53,923 nt of DNA, from assembly GCA_013791785.1 (NCBI GenBank), contig VMTD01000107.1, positions 1-53,923 on the forward strand, in the 5' to 3' direction. The notes beneath the pieces are model-generated. The model saw nothing but the letters and a program-made list of their open reading frames with translations. It did no database searches and was not told the origin of the DNA. This document shows, piece by piece, positions 35,447 through 45,265 of the stretch (positions are counted from its first letter, which is position 1; the number at the start of each line of letters is the position of its first letter). This DNA comes from Methanobacteriota archaeon. GTDB taxonomy: Archaea > Thermoplasmatota > Thermoplasmata > SG8-5. Both the position numbers and the translations under genes were made by a program.

Positions 35447-36220
35447 ATGGCGGACGGATTGGAGATAACCGGCGAGGAACGGATTCTGCTTTACATGCTG
35501 AACTTCGGCAGCCTGGATGATGTTTACGAGTGTGATTCCGGTGTAACACAGAAGGGCATTTCCGTGAACACACGCATACAGAGAAAGCACATATCCAGAT
35601 ATCTTGACAAACTGATGGAAAACGGGCTTCTGGAGGAGAATGTGCGTCACGTGACAGGCGGAAAGCAGAAGATGAAATGTTACTCCCTCACTCCCCAGGG
35701 ATTGACCAAGGCCAGGGAGCTGGAGGAGCGCATCGGCAAAATCATTGTCAAGGTGCAGATGGGCCAGGATGTGAAGGACATGAGAATCGCGGATATCGAC
35801 GGTGCGACTTCCGTGCATCTGCGATTTTCCGATATAGTATGCCAGGCCCTGGAGAACGGTGATGTTCTGTGCATGGAAGTCCTGGAGAACATGGAAGAGC
35901 AGAACAGGCGCATGATGGACGAGAAGACCATGAAGACCGAAGTATACCGTCAAGCGCTGGCAGTGGCATGGCGCAGCGGCATCCTCACCAGTTCTGAAAA
36001 ACACCTCATAGACGCACTGAAGACCCATCTGGGCGTGTCGGACGAAGACCACAGGGCATTGGAGAACGTCATCCTGGACAGTGTGCCGGACATCAGCACG
36101 ACCCAGGCCGATATTTACGATGAAATCATGAACCTCCTGGACGGCCAGCCGACAGAAAGAGAGGAAATGATTCTGGAGATGCTGAGAGAGAGAGTTGAAC
36201 GGCCGAAGCCGAAAAATTGA
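35447..36220 (+). CDS. wHTH regulator sharing its N-terminal module with the 25741-28095 STAND protein
   Basis: GISVNTRIQRKHISRYLDKLMENGLLEE..MKCYSLTPQG..ARELEERIGKIIVKVQ. Confidence 0.75.
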   Translation: MADGLEITGEERILLYMLNFGSLDDVYECDSGVTQKGISVNTRIQRKHISRYLDKLMENGLLEENVRHVTGGKQKMKCYSLTPQGLTKARELEERIGKIIVKVQMGQDVKDMRIADIDGATSVHLRFSDIVCQALENGDVLCMEVLENMEEQNRRMMDEKTMKTEVYRQALAVAWRSGILTSSEKHLIDALKTHLGVSDEDHRALENVILDSVPDISTTQADIYDEIMNLLDGQPTEREEMILEMLRERVERPKPKN

Positions 36221-36237
36221 GCGCCTCCACAAATATT

Positions 36238-36567
36238 CAACGATTGTAGATGTATGACGATTTTCGATTTAGTGATTGTAGATTGTAGATTTACGACGGA
36301 TTGACGACGTGACGCATTCGTAAGAGGTCACTGATGTGAAGCCTCTTACATCGGTAAGTGGTCCGCATCTCCAAGTACCCCCCTGTTATCTCAGATAGTT
36401 CTGGCAATAAATTATGGCTTTTTGATTTAACTGAAGCGGGGATTGATTACAGTAGCCAATCATATAATCACATCTGTTATTGCGGAATAATAACTTTTGA
36501 AGATTGACCACTTACACATATTCTCAACAAAAATCTAAAATCTAAGATCTAAAATCTAAAATATCAG
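36238..36567. repeat. TGTAGAT / ATCTAAA iteron element copy 4, interrupted by the GTAAGTGGTC MITE
   Basis: aacgattgtagatg...gattgtagattgtagatttacgacggattgacgacg | MITE | acatattctcaacaaaaatctaaaatctaagatctaaaatctaaaat. Confidence 0.75.
36320..36516. mobile_element. GTAAGTGGTC-bounded MITE, copy 3 (reverse orientation)
   Basis: gtaagaggtcactgatgtgaagcctcttac, gtaagtggtccgcat ... gattgaccacttac; matches positions ~130-270 and 30251-30443. Confidence 0.78.
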
Positions 36568-36625
36568 AAAACAAAACACCTACACGCACCCAACATTTAT
36601 GTGCCGCCGCGCGGTAGCCGTCGGC

Positions 36626-37306
36626 ATGAAGGTTCCCACGGGCGCTAGCTGCATTGACAATCTCCTGGGCGGCGGGTTCGAATCCGGCGCCATCACCCAG
36701 ATTTACGGGGAGGCGGGCAGCGGCAAGACCAACATGTGCCTGGTACTGGCCAGAGCGATTATCAACTCCGGCAAGAAGATTATTTACATAGACTCCGAGG
36801 GGCTTTCCAGGGACAGGATACAGCAAATTTTCGGCGCAGAATACGATAACATGGTCAAATCCTTGCTGATTTTCGAGCCGTTCGATTTCGAGGAGCAGGA
36901 AGCCATAATCGACAAGGCCGTGATGCTGGCAATGAAGAACGACGATATCGGGCTGCTGGTGCTGGACTCGGCCACCGGCCATTACAGGGTGGAGCTGGCA
37001 AAGGACCTGGAACGGACCGAGCGCCGCTCATTCGTTGCCCAGATAACCGCGCTTCTCACTCTATGCAGGCGGAGGGTGATTCCCATCCTCATCACCAGCC
37101 AGGTCTATACAGATATCGAGAGGAACGAGTACAAGGCACTGGGCGGGCACGTGCTCAGGCACAATTGCAAGGTCATAATAAGGCTGGACAGGGACCAGGA
37201 TATGGCCGGGCGAAGGGAAGCAGTTCTGATGAAACACAGGTCCCTGGCAGAGGGCCGGAGGGCGGAATTCTGGCTGACCGGGGACGGAATAAAGTGCGGG
37301 CCGTGA
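36626..37306 (+). CDS. radB: DNA repair and recombination protein RadB
   Basis: MKVPTGASCIDNLLGGGFESGAITQIYGEAGSGKTN, RecA-like core without the RadA N-domain. Confidence 0.92.
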   Translation: MKVPTGASCIDNLLGGGFESGAITQIYGEAGSGKTNMCLVLARAIINSGKKIIYIDSEGLSRDRIQQIFGAEYDNMVKSLLIFEPFDFEEQEAIIDKAVMLAMKNDDIGLLVLDSATGHYRVELAKDLERTERRSFVAQITALLTLCRRRVIPILITSQVYTDIERNEYKALGGHVLRHNCKVIIRLDRDQDMAGRREAVLMKHRSLAEGRRAEFWLTGDGIKCGP

Positions 37307-37361
37307 TGAGGATTCAACCCGCAGAACACACACCGGCCAAACCGGTATTCTATTAGCGCCC

Positions 37362-38441
37362 CTACAATTCCCGATTAACAATATATTGCACGGCGTCCCT
37401 CAACACGGCTTTTCCTTCCTCTGAATACGGGATGCCGTCAATGAGGGGCAATGCCTCCAACGCGAACGTTTTCGCCCTGGCCCGGACCCAGGCCCTGCAA
37501 CCGTGCTTTTCATAGAGCGCGATTATCTTTTTGACATCTTCATCGGATTTCTCCTCTCTTTTCTTCGAGAACAGTATCCGAACATATTCGAGGTTCATCC
37601 TGTCTCCAACCTTCTCAAGCTGGTCGACCAGATGAATGAGTAGCAACGTCCGCTTTCCCTCGAGGATGTCGCCGCCGAGCTCTTTCCCGGTCTTGGAAGA
37701 GAACACGTTCAACCAGTCATCGTGGACCTGGAATGCGCGGCCAAGGCTTTTCCCCAGTTTTCCAATGGGCTCCAATGCTGCGGTGTTGTCTGCTATCAGC
37801 GCGCCGAGCTGCAGCGGCCCTATCACAGTGTACCAGCCAGTCTTCCTGTCAACCATTTCGAAGTACTCGTCCTCCGAGATTATCTTGCCGTTCCTGGTCC
37901 AGGAAAGTTCCAGGTACTGGCCCTCGCAGGTCGTCTGGAGGAAATCCACCATTTTCTCTGCAATTACGCAAGCCTTGGAATTATCCATGGTGCCGTGATT
38001 GGCCATGAGTATCTTCCACATAATCAGGTGGAGATGGTCGCCGGCATTGATTGCCATCTCCTCTCCGTTGAGCAGGTGGAGGGTGGGTTTCCCCCGCCTC
38101 TCCAGGGATTTGTCCTCGAAATCGTCATGGACCAACAGCCAGTCCTCGGAGACTTCCATTGCGGCCGCAGTTGTCATTGCCTTAGCGACCTCTCCGCCGC
38201 TGGCCATGCAGGACAGGAGAAGCAGCCCCGGTCGAACGTATTTGCCGCCGCGCTCCGGATAATCCACCACCATCCTCCAGTGATTGTCCAGACCGAAATT
38301 CATTGGCTTTATGTCCTGGCTTCTGGGGATGAACCTGAAAATCTCGTCGACGATAAGTTGCCTGTTCTCCTTCAGGAATCCGAGAAAACTGCTCTCCAGT
38401 GTCTCGCCGTCCACCGTGGAGTACGTGGTCGGCAATTTCAC
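37362..38441 (-). CDS. Polyprenyl (geranylgeranyl-type) diphosphate synthase
   Basis: GGKYVRPGLLLLS, LLVHDDFEDKSLERRGKPT, VHDDWLN; GTG start overlapping the IDI-2 stop. Confidence 0.88.
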   Translation of the reverse strand: MKLPTTYSTVDGETLESSFLGFLKENRQLIVDEIFRFIPRSQDIKPMNFGLDNHWRMVVDYPERGGKYVRPGLLLLSCMASGGEVAKAMTTAAAMEVSEDWLLVHDDFEDKSLERRGKPTLHLLNGEEMAINAGDHLHLIMWKILMANHGTMDNSKACVIAEKMVDFLQTTCEGQYLELSWTRNGKIISEDEYFEMVDRKTGWYTVIGPLQLGALIADNTAALEPIGKLGKSLGRAFQVHDDWLNVFSSKTGKELGGDILEGKRTLLLIHLVDQLEKVGDRMNLEYVRILFSKKREEKSDEDVKKIIALYEKHGCRAWVRARAKTFALEALPLIDGIPYSEEGKAVLRDAVQYIVNREL

Positions 38442-39499
38442 TCCTCCGGTTCCATGGCATTGAGCCATTCTGAAAGATGGCCGGTTACGATGACCGGGGT
38501 GTCCTGCAGCGCCTGGATGCGGGATGCTCCCACCAAGAACATCGCCGCCTTGAGTTCGGCGATTATCATTTCCAGTTCCTTGATTACCGCTTCCGGACTT
38601 TCCGTGGCAGGTTTCAGCAGCTTTCTTGACAGGCCGCCGGCCCTGGCGCCCAGTGAGATGGATTTTGCAACATCCAGGCCGGTGTTGAGGCCGCCGGTTG
38701 CGATTATGGGCAGCCCGACGTCCGCCTCCAGTATGGACAACGGCGTCGGAATTCCCCAGTCCCAGAATGTCTCTCCCAGCCTGGAAAGGGTTTCCTCGTT
38801 GCGGCCCACGGCTCGATGATATTCGACCGCAGAAAAGCTGGTGCCGCCCAGACCACCCACGTCGATGCCCTTGACGCCTTTCATGCGGAGGTCCTGGGCC
38901 ATGTCCCTGGATATTCCTGCACCAGTCTCCTTGGCGAGCACCGGTATCTGTTTGGCAACCTTGCCCATGGCCTCGAGGCATCCCGCGGCATTCGTATCGC
39001 CCTCGGGCTGGACTATCTCCTGGAGAAAGTTGAGATGGATTGCCAGTATATCGGCGTCAATCATTTCCATGGCGCGTTTGCAATCGTCAATTCCGAATGC
39101 ATGGCGCTTCTTCTGTTCTACAAGTTGGGGCGCGCCGACATTGCCTATGACCAGTGGTACGTCGTACTCCTTGACGACCTCGTAGCTTGATGCGAGTTCG
39201 GGATGTTCAAGAGCCGGACGCTGACTGCCAACGCCCATTCCGATGCCCAATTCGGCCGCGGCCTTGGCCAGGTTCCGGTTTATGGACTCGGCGCCGTCAA
39301 AGCCGCCGGTTATGGCGGATATTATCACCGGCGCGGCGAGCTTCTTGCCGAAAAGCTCCACCGAGGTGTCGATGCTGCCCATGTCTATCTCCGGAAGCGC
39401 TCTGTGCAGTAGCTGGATGTCCTCCCAGTGATTCCTGGATGCGTTCACGTCCCTGTTCAGGCATATATCGATGTGGTCCGCCTTTCTCTCAAATTTCAA
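38438..39499 (-). CDS. fni: Isopentenyl-diphosphate delta-isomerase type 2
   Basis: RKADHIDICLNRDVNA, VISAITGG, GVKGIDVGGLGGTSFSAVE. Confidence 0.95.
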   Translation of the reverse strand: MKFERKADHIDICLNRDVNASRNHWEDIQLLHRALPEIDMGSIDTSVELFGKKLAAPVIISAITGGFDGAESINRNLAKAAAELGIGMGVGSQRPALEHPELASSYEVVKEYDVPLVIGNVGAPQLVEQKKRHAFGIDDCKRAMEMIDADILAIHLNFLQEIVQPEGDTNAAGCLEAMGKVAKQIPVLAKETGAGISRDMAQDLRMKGVKGIDVGGLGGTSFSAVEYHRAVGRNEETLSRLGETFWDWGIPTPLSILEADVGLPIIATGGLNTGLDVAKSISLGARAGGLSRKLLKPATESPEAVIKELEMIIAELKAAMFLVGASRIQALQDTPVIVTGHLSEWLNAMEPEE

Positions 39500-40264
39500 T
39501 CAATCACCCCTCACAACTGTCCCGATTACGAACTTACCTGAAAGGGCATCTGCCAGTCTGCCCGGGACCAGGCCGTTCACTATCTGAACTTTGGTTCCAA
39601 GATTGGCGATGTCGAACATGAGTTTTAGCTTTCTCTGCATGCTGCCGGTAACGTCCGCATCTTTAACTGTGAATGCCACGGCATCATCGCGGCCTATCTC
39701 GGGTAATGGGCCCTGGCCTTCCGCAGGCGGGTAAGTGGGAAATATTCCGTCGACAGCGGTAACGAAGATACATATCTCGGCCTTCAGGTCCGCTGCCAGT
39801 TTCAGCATTATGTCGTCGCCGGAGCAGATTGATATCCCTCTGGAACGGTCCATGACAACGTCGCCGAAGGAAATGGGGGTAATTCCGATATCCAGGTAAT
39901 GCTGGAAAACATCGGACGGAAAACTGGCAAGTGCGCCGTTGTCAAAGGTGGCTATTGCGCCGGCCGGTATGGATGCAACCGGCACGCCTGCTTTTCTGAG
40001 GCTTTCCTCGATCAATCTGTTGAGAGCACGCATGTCGTTCTGAACCTGGCATATCCCTTCCCTCTGGGATTCGTCTGTGAAGCCCGTGTGAAGTGCGTAC
40101 TGCTTGGCCTTGATGTGGCCGAAGGAGCCGCCGCCGTGGATTATTATTTTGGGGCCGGGAATCTTTGATAGTTCCATGGCCAGCCTGTCTATCACTTCGG
40201 GTCGGGATGTCATGGGTTTTGATTTGTCCGTAACAACGCTTCCGCCCAGTTTTATCAGTATCAT
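39500..40264 (-). CDS. ipk: Isopentenyl phosphate kinase
   Basis: MILIKLGGSVVTDKSKP, IIHGGGSFGHIKA, DVTGSMQRKL. Confidence 0.93.
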   Translation of the reverse strand: MILIKLGGSVVTDKSKPMTSRPEVIDRLAMELSKIPGPKIIIHGGGSFGHIKAKQYALHTGFTDESQREGICQVQNDMRALNRLIEESLRKAGVPVASIPAGAIATFDNGALASFPSDVFQHYLDIGITPISFGDVVMDRSRGISICSGDDIMLKLAADLKAEICIFVTAVDGIFPTYPPAEGQGPLPEIGRDDAVAFTVKDADVTGSMQRKLKLMFDIANLGTKVQIVNGLVPGRLADALSGKFVIGTVVRGD

Positions 40265-40420
40265 TGAGGATGAATCAACTCCGCCATATATATAATTAAT
40301 TGGGTAATGGTTGAAGAAATAGCATATCGAAAATCATTATATATCAAACCATCTTATGCCGGACTTACCTCCACGGGAGCCATATTCTCCTGGGGGGCCG
40401 AAATTAAGGACGTGAATCAC

Positions 40421-40939
40421 ATGGCAGGAAGAAAGCCAGCAAGGATGTACAGGCGGATAAAGCAGCAATCCTACACGCGCAGGGAGTACATGGGCGGAGT
40501 GCCCAACAGCAGGATATCCCAGTTCGAGATGGGAAACTCAAAGGGTGATTTTCCCATAGAGATGCGGCTAATTTCGGAATCTGCCGTGGCCATAAGGCAC
40601 ACGGCCCTGGAAGCGGCACGTATCGCATGCAACAGGACCATCCAGAAGAAGGCCGGTTCCCAGGGATATTTCATGAAGATACATATTTTCCCGCATGAGG
40701 TTATCAGGGAAAACAAGATGGCTACCGGCGCAGGTGCTGACCGTATATCCAGCGGAATGAGGAACGCCTTCGGAAAAGCCGTGGGCACCGCGGCACGCGT
40801 CAGAAAAGGCCAGGTCATCATGACACTCAGAGCAGGCCGTGCGCACTTCAAGGAAACGAAGATCGCACTCTGGAAGGCCGGCATCAGAATACCCGGCGAC
40901 TTCAGAATCGAGGTCGTCCGCGGCGAGGCAATAAATTAA
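40421..40939 (+). CDS. rpl10e: 50S ribosomal protein L10e (L16 family)
   Basis: MAGRKPARMYRRIKQQSYTRREYMGGVPNSRISQFEMG. Confidence 0.97.
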   Translation: MAGRKPARMYRRIKQQSYTRREYMGGVPNSRISQFEMGNSKGDFPIEMRLISESAVAIRHTALEAARIACNRTIQKKAGSQGYFMKIHIFPHEVIRENKMATGAGADRISSGMRNAFGKAVGTAARVRKGQVIMTLRAGRAHFKETKIALWKAGIRIPGDFRIEVVRGEAIN

Positions 40940-40940
40940 T

Positions 40941-41576
40941 TCAGTGCCCGCGTTCGTCACCCCAGACCAACTTGTGCAACTGGGGAAGCACCCTCACGTC
41001 GAGTTTATCTTTCAGCACCCACTTTATGACCTCGGCAATGTCAACGCCCCACACAGGGGTCATGACAACGGCGCAGATTGGGTGATATTTTTTTATCATG
41101 TCCCGGGCGTACTCGTAATCGGTTCTATCGGAAACGACGAATTTCAACTGGTCAGTCGGCCCCAGCAATTCGAGATTGGACAGGTCCATCTTGTCAGACT
41201 GGCCGGAGCCCGGGCATTTCACGTCCATGCTTATCATCAGGGCCTCGGAGCATTCCAGCGCCTCAAGGTTCTTGGAACCGTTGGTCTCAAGTGTTACCAG
41301 GTAGCCTTCGCCCAGAAGGACGTCAATCAATTTCACTGTTTCCGGTTGGTACATGGGCTCGCCCCCGGTTATGCAGACCTGAGTGCAGCGAATCTTCCTT
41401 ATTTCTTCCATTATCTGGTCGAGATTCATTTCCTTTCCCTCGGTGCGGGCGTACGCCGTATCGCACCATTTGCAGTCCAGATTGCAGCCTGTGAGCCGCA
41501 CGAATATCGTGGGTATGCCCATGGTCACGCCCTCGCCCTGAATGCTGTAAAATATCTCATTTATCTTCATTTTCAA
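40941..41576 (-). CDS. queE: 7-carboxy-7-deazaguanine synthase
   Basis: Radical SAM IFYSIQGEGVTMGIPTIFVRLTGCNLDCKWCDT. Confidence 0.92.
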   Translation of the reverse strand: MKMKINEIFYSIQGEGVTMGIPTIFVRLTGCNLDCKWCDTAYARTEGKEMNLDQIMEEIRKIRCTQVCITGGEPMYQPETVKLIDVLLGEGYLVTLETNGSKNLEALECSEALMISMDVKCPGSGQSDKMDLSNLELLGPTDQLKFVVSDRTDYEYARDMIKKYHPICAVVMTPVWGVDIAEVIKWVLKDKLDVRVLPQLHKLVWGDERGH

Positions 41577-42021
41577 TCACCTTTTGAACATCAAAGTGAA
41601 TCATTAATCTGGCCGGGATGGGTTCGAATCCAACTTTTTCCCAGAAGCCAGTACTATTTTCTTCTTCATCCCGGGTTCCGTCGGCAGCCGCCACCGCCAC
41701 AGTGGGCGCGCCAAGGTTCCCGAAGAACTCAATGGCATGGGTCACAAGCAGGGTTCCGATGCCTTTCCCCTTAACGTCTGGGTGCACAGAAATCTTGTGG
41801 ATGTAGGCTCTTGCGCCGTCCCATGTGCCCAGAACGAATCCCTGAACGCCCGCATCATCATAGACCAGGAATAGATTGTTATCCCACTCAAGAATTCTGG
41901 TAAGAGCTTCCGTACCATCAACCTCCGGGGTCCAGAAATGGCCGTTTGCCTTGGTGATTCGAATGACTGCATTAATGTCTTCTTCGGTGGCAGGTCTAAT
42001 TTTCATATCTGACAGGGTCAT
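41557..42021 (-). CDS. GNAT-family acetyltransferase within the deazaguanine operon
   Basis: ISVHPDVKGKGIGTLLVTHAIEFFGNLGAPTVAV; overlaps both queE and queC. Confidence 0.85.
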   Translation of the reverse strand: MTLSDMKIRPATEEDINAVIRITKANGHFWTPEVDGTEALTRILEWDNNLFLVYDDAGVQGFVLGTWDGARAYIHKISVHPDVKGKGIGTLLVTHAIEFFGNLGAPTVAVAAADGTRDEEENSTGFWEKVGFEPIPARLMIHFDVQKVIENEDK

Positions 42022-42697
42022 CGATTCCCGCCTCCCTGAATCCTGCCAGCCTCAACTGGCATGCCTCGCACTTCCCGCATGCTTTTTCTCCGCCCCGGTA
42101 GCATGTCCATGTTAATTCGAAGGGCACACCGAGCTCTGCGCCTTTAATTATTATCTGGGACTTGGAAAATGTGAGAAGCGGCGCCTCGATTTTGATGGGG
42201 CGGCCTTCAACGCCGGCCTTGGTGCCCAGCCTTGCAGCCCCCTGGAATGCGGCTATGAACTCCGGCCGACAGTCCGGGTATCCGGAGTAATCCACCGAGT
42301 TCGCGCCGATGAATAATTTACTGGCGCCGACAACCTCCGCCAGTGCCATGCCAAGGCTGAGGAACGTCATGTTCCTGGCAGGGACATAGGTGTTGGGGAT
42401 TGTTTGCCCAATTTTATCCACCGAGCCAGCTTCTTTTATCTGAATAGAATCCTCGGTCAGGGAAGAACCACCAATCACGGCAAGGTCAACCTTCAAAATT
42501 CGGTGGCTTTTGGCGTCAAAATGTTTTGCAATGGCTTTTGCCGCATTTATTTCCCTTGAGTGTTTACTGCCGTAATCAAATGTGAGTGCATGGACCTCAT
42601 GGTCCCGGCTGGCAATGGCAAGGCACGTGGCGGAATCAAGGCCGCCCGAGAGAAGTACAACAGCGCGCTGTTGTCCTACAGCTCTCTGGATGCCCAT
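41996..42697 (-). CDS. queC: 7-cyano-7-deazaguanine synthase
   Basis: RAVVLLSGGLDSATCLAIA; Zn site CYRGGEKACGKCEACQLR. Confidence 0.95.
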   Translation of the reverse strand: MGIQRAVGQQRAVVLLSGGLDSATCLAIASRDHEVHALTFDYGSKHSREINAAKAIAKHFDAKSHRILKVDLAVIGGSSLTEDSIQIKEAGSVDKIGQTIPNTYVPARNMTFLSLGMALAEVVGASKLFIGANSVDYSGYPDCRPEFIAAFQGAARLGTKAGVEGRPIKIEAPLLTFSKSQIIIKGAELGVPFELTWTCYRGGEKACGKCEACQLRLAGFREAGIDDPVRYEN

Positions 42698-43149
42698 GCC
42701 CCCTGGCCAATTCCCTCATCAATGCCGACCTTGATTTTTGTTATGTTGCCCCCAAGGTCGAGTTGTGCAACTATTGAATCAAGAGCATAAATAGCCATCA
42801 TTTCCGCGGAAACCAAATCCAAATCCAGAATTTTGACGTCGTCTTTCGGAAAAGAGTAGGATTTGTTTTCAAATGAGACATTAATTTGAGTGCCTACATG
42901 TTCAAGTTTCATGACTTTGGACTTGCCAGGCATGAGAACACAATGGTCCATCTGGTCAGCTACGGATTTCATTGCCTTTTTGAGAGCCACAAAATCGTGT
43001 ACCATGCCGCCATCCAAAGGTTCGCCGGTGATGTGTAGATGCACTGCATAATTGTGGCCGTGAAGCCGGTTGCATTTCGAATGGCCAGGCAGGAAATGGC
43101 ATGCTGAGAAAGTTATTCCGAGCTGCCAACCGTCGAGTTTGAGTTTCAT
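42676..43149 (-). CDS. queD: 6-carboxytetrahydropterin synthase/PTPS family
   Basis: FSACHFLPGHSKCNRLHGHNYAVHLHITGE. Confidence 0.92.
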   Translation of the reverse strand: MKLKLDGWQLGITFSACHFLPGHSKCNRLHGHNYAVHLHITGEPLDGGMVHDFVALKKAMKSVADQMDHCVLMPGKSKVMKLEHVGTQINVSFENKSYSFPKDDVKILDLDLVSAEMMAIYALDSIVAQLDLGGNITKIKVGIDEGIGQGAWASREL

Positions 43150-43204
43150 GGTTGATGATAATCTAATAAGTGTATAAACGTTTTTGTGAGATTTGGGAAT
43201 GGGG

Positions 43205-43500
43205 AATGGATGAGGTTGGCCGGTGCCGGAGCTGGGGCCGGGTTGTGTGCCGATTTAAACACATCCCCGCCCTCCAGATAATATGAGACGTGATTCAGAC
43301 GGGGCATGAGGTGGTTGATCGGTGCCGGAGCCGCGTTCTTTGGTTGGGATGGACCGGAGTGGCGCTACAATTCCATTGCCCAAACCCGCCTCGACATACA
43401 AAACAGCACGTCATTTTCCCAACAGCATGCCACGCCTGTAAGGGCGGGGTGACGACGGCACCCGGCCATCCAGGCAATCTGATAACGAATGCCACCCTCG
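43205..43500. repeat. GC-rich palindromic repeat fragments shared with 51070-51340 and 23074-23130
   Basis: cggtgccggagc..gttctttggttggg; cacgtcattttcccaacagcatgccacgcctgtaagggcggggtgacgacggcaccc. Confidence 0.65.
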
Positions 43501-43553
43501 GGCCTTTGCAACCCGGTTTCCAGATTATGGTAGGACTATTGGAATGCCATAAT

Positions 43554-44765
43554 TCAGAACATGTTAACAACAACCCTGGTGCCTTTCTCCAGGAACTCGG
43601 TGTTCTGAGGTATATCTATCCAGCCCGAAGCATTTGACATGCTGGTTATGGCTCCCGATTCCTTGAATGCCGGGTATGCAAGGCCGTTCTCCAATCTCAC
43701 AGTGTAAAGATGATGCCTACCGATTGTGGAAACCACCCGCTCAGCTAGCTGGGCATTGACCTGGTTTATTTCGTTGGGCAATCTTGCCATCTTCTTTACA
43801 GCGGGTAGGAACAAAGCATAAGCGTTTGTAAGGCATGATGTTGGATAGCCAGGCAACCCAAGGATCATGGTTTCTCCCACCTTCCCAAGCAAAGTGGGCT
43901 TTCCCGGCTTTAACGCGATGCCGTGGAAAAGGATAGTCCCCAATTTTTCAACAACTGAAGATAAAAGGTCTCTCTCTCCAACACTGCTGCCGCCTGAGAA
44001 AACCGCGTAATCGTCTTGACTGGCGCCCTGGATGCATTTGACAAGGGCATCTTCAGTATCCTTCACTATGGGGTGGATGATGACCTCTGCTCCCGCTTTC
44101 TCCAGCAGGGAAGCGAGTGTATAAGAATTAATGTCATAGACCATCCCGAATTTTAATTCATCTCCTGGTTTGGCTATTTCGCTCCCTGTCGGATAAATAC
44201 CAACCTTCGGTTTTCCATAAACATCAACTTTTTCAAATCCCAGCGCGGCAAGAACGCCTATCCTGGGGGGGTCAAGTATTATGCCAGCCTTTAGAACAAC
44301 AGTTCCTTTGGAGATGTCTGAGTCATGAGACGACATATTGGCCCCCGGATAGACTGGCTTGAATATCATGATGCTGTCATTTTCATGGGCTGTTTCCTCG
44401 ACCATCACGACTGAATCCGCTCCCTCTGGCATTGGAGCGCCTGTTGCGATTTGAATGCATTGGCCATTTTCAACAGTGACATTGGGTGCTTCACCAGTAA
44501 ATATCTGGCCCATGTTATTCAGTGTCTTGGGCGCGGTCCGGCTGGCGCCAAATGTATCTCTTGCACGCACGGCATAGCCATCCATGGCGGCCCTTGAGAA
44601 ACCCGGCACATTCCTTGAAGCGGTGACATCATTGACCAAAACCCTGCCGGCTGAATCCTCAAGTTCCACGGTTTCAGTTCGGGATACTGGTTGGCTGTTC
44701 TCAAGAATAATCTTGAGAGCTTCCTCGAATGTTATGAGGTCCCTGAATGGCTTCATTCCTGTCAT
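43554..44765 (-). CDS. moeA: Molybdopterin molybdenumtransferase MoeA
   Basis: SRNVPGFSRAAMDGYAV, GSSVGERDL, GLPGYPTS. Confidence 0.94.
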   Translation of the reverse strand: MTGMKPFRDLITFEEALKIILENSQPVSRTETVELEDSAGRVLVNDVTASRNVPGFSRAAMDGYAVRARDTFGASRTAPKTLNNMGQIFTGEAPNVTVENGQCIQIATGAPMPEGADSVVMVEETAHENDSIMIFKPVYPGANMSSHDSDISKGTVVLKAGIILDPPRIGVLAALGFEKVDVYGKPKVGIYPTGSEIAKPGDELKFGMVYDINSYTLASLLEKAGAEVIIHPIVKDTEDALVKCIQGASQDDYAVFSGGSSVGERDLLSSVVEKLGTILFHGIALKPGKPTLLGKVGETMILGLPGYPTSCLTNAYALFLPAVKKMARLPNEINQVNAQLAERVVSTIGRHHLYTVRLENGLAYPAFKESGAITSMSNASGWIDIPQNTEFLEKGTRVVVNMF

Positions 44766-45265
44766 TTCCTCATCTCCCAGAGCATGTGCCCGGTTTCCTC
44801 GAGAATCAAGGATCCCATGGCAAGCCGTATGCCGCCCCTGGAACCCGGTATGCAAAATATGGCCTTACCATTTTTAGTGCCAGCAAGCGCCCGGCTCATC
44901 ATGGCAGCGCTGCCGATCTCCTGCATGCTCAGGCCCCTGAATATCTCGCCAAAACCGGGAAGATTTTTGTCCAGAAGCGGGAGGATTGCTTCCGGGGTAA
45001 TGTCCCTTCTGGCTATTCCTGTTCCACCGGTCATTATTACTGCATCCACATCCTCTCTCTCAGTAATTTCTAAAAAATGTTTGGTAATGGAATTAAGGTC
45101 GTCCTTGATTATTTCATAGCCAACAACACTATGGCCCCCGTCCTTAACCATGCTCATGATAAGCTGGCCACCGGTGTCATCTTCTTTGGTACGGGTATCG
45201 CTGACCGTGATTACGTAGTAACCGATGTTCGTTATCGCGTTCTTCTTGTGCTCATGAGTGCTCAT
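44762..45265 (-). CDS. moaB: MoaB/Mog-type molybdopterin adenylyltransferase
   Basis: VITVSDTRTKEDDTGGQ, VIMTGGTGIARRDITPEA, SRALAGTKNGKAIFCIPGS. Confidence 0.93.
   Translation of the reverse strand: MSTHEHKKNAITNIGYYVITVSDTRTKEDDTGGQLIMSMVKDGGHSVVGYEIIKDDLNSITKHFLEITEREDVDAVIMTGGTGIARRDITPEAILPLLDKNLPGFGEIFRGLSMQEIGSAAMMSRALAGTKNGKAIFCIPGSRGGIRLAMGSLILEETGHMLWEMRK

Noticed and set aside
37722-38819. 365-aa plus-strand ORF
   Set aside because: Antisense to prenyl synthase/IDI-2, both strongly supported.
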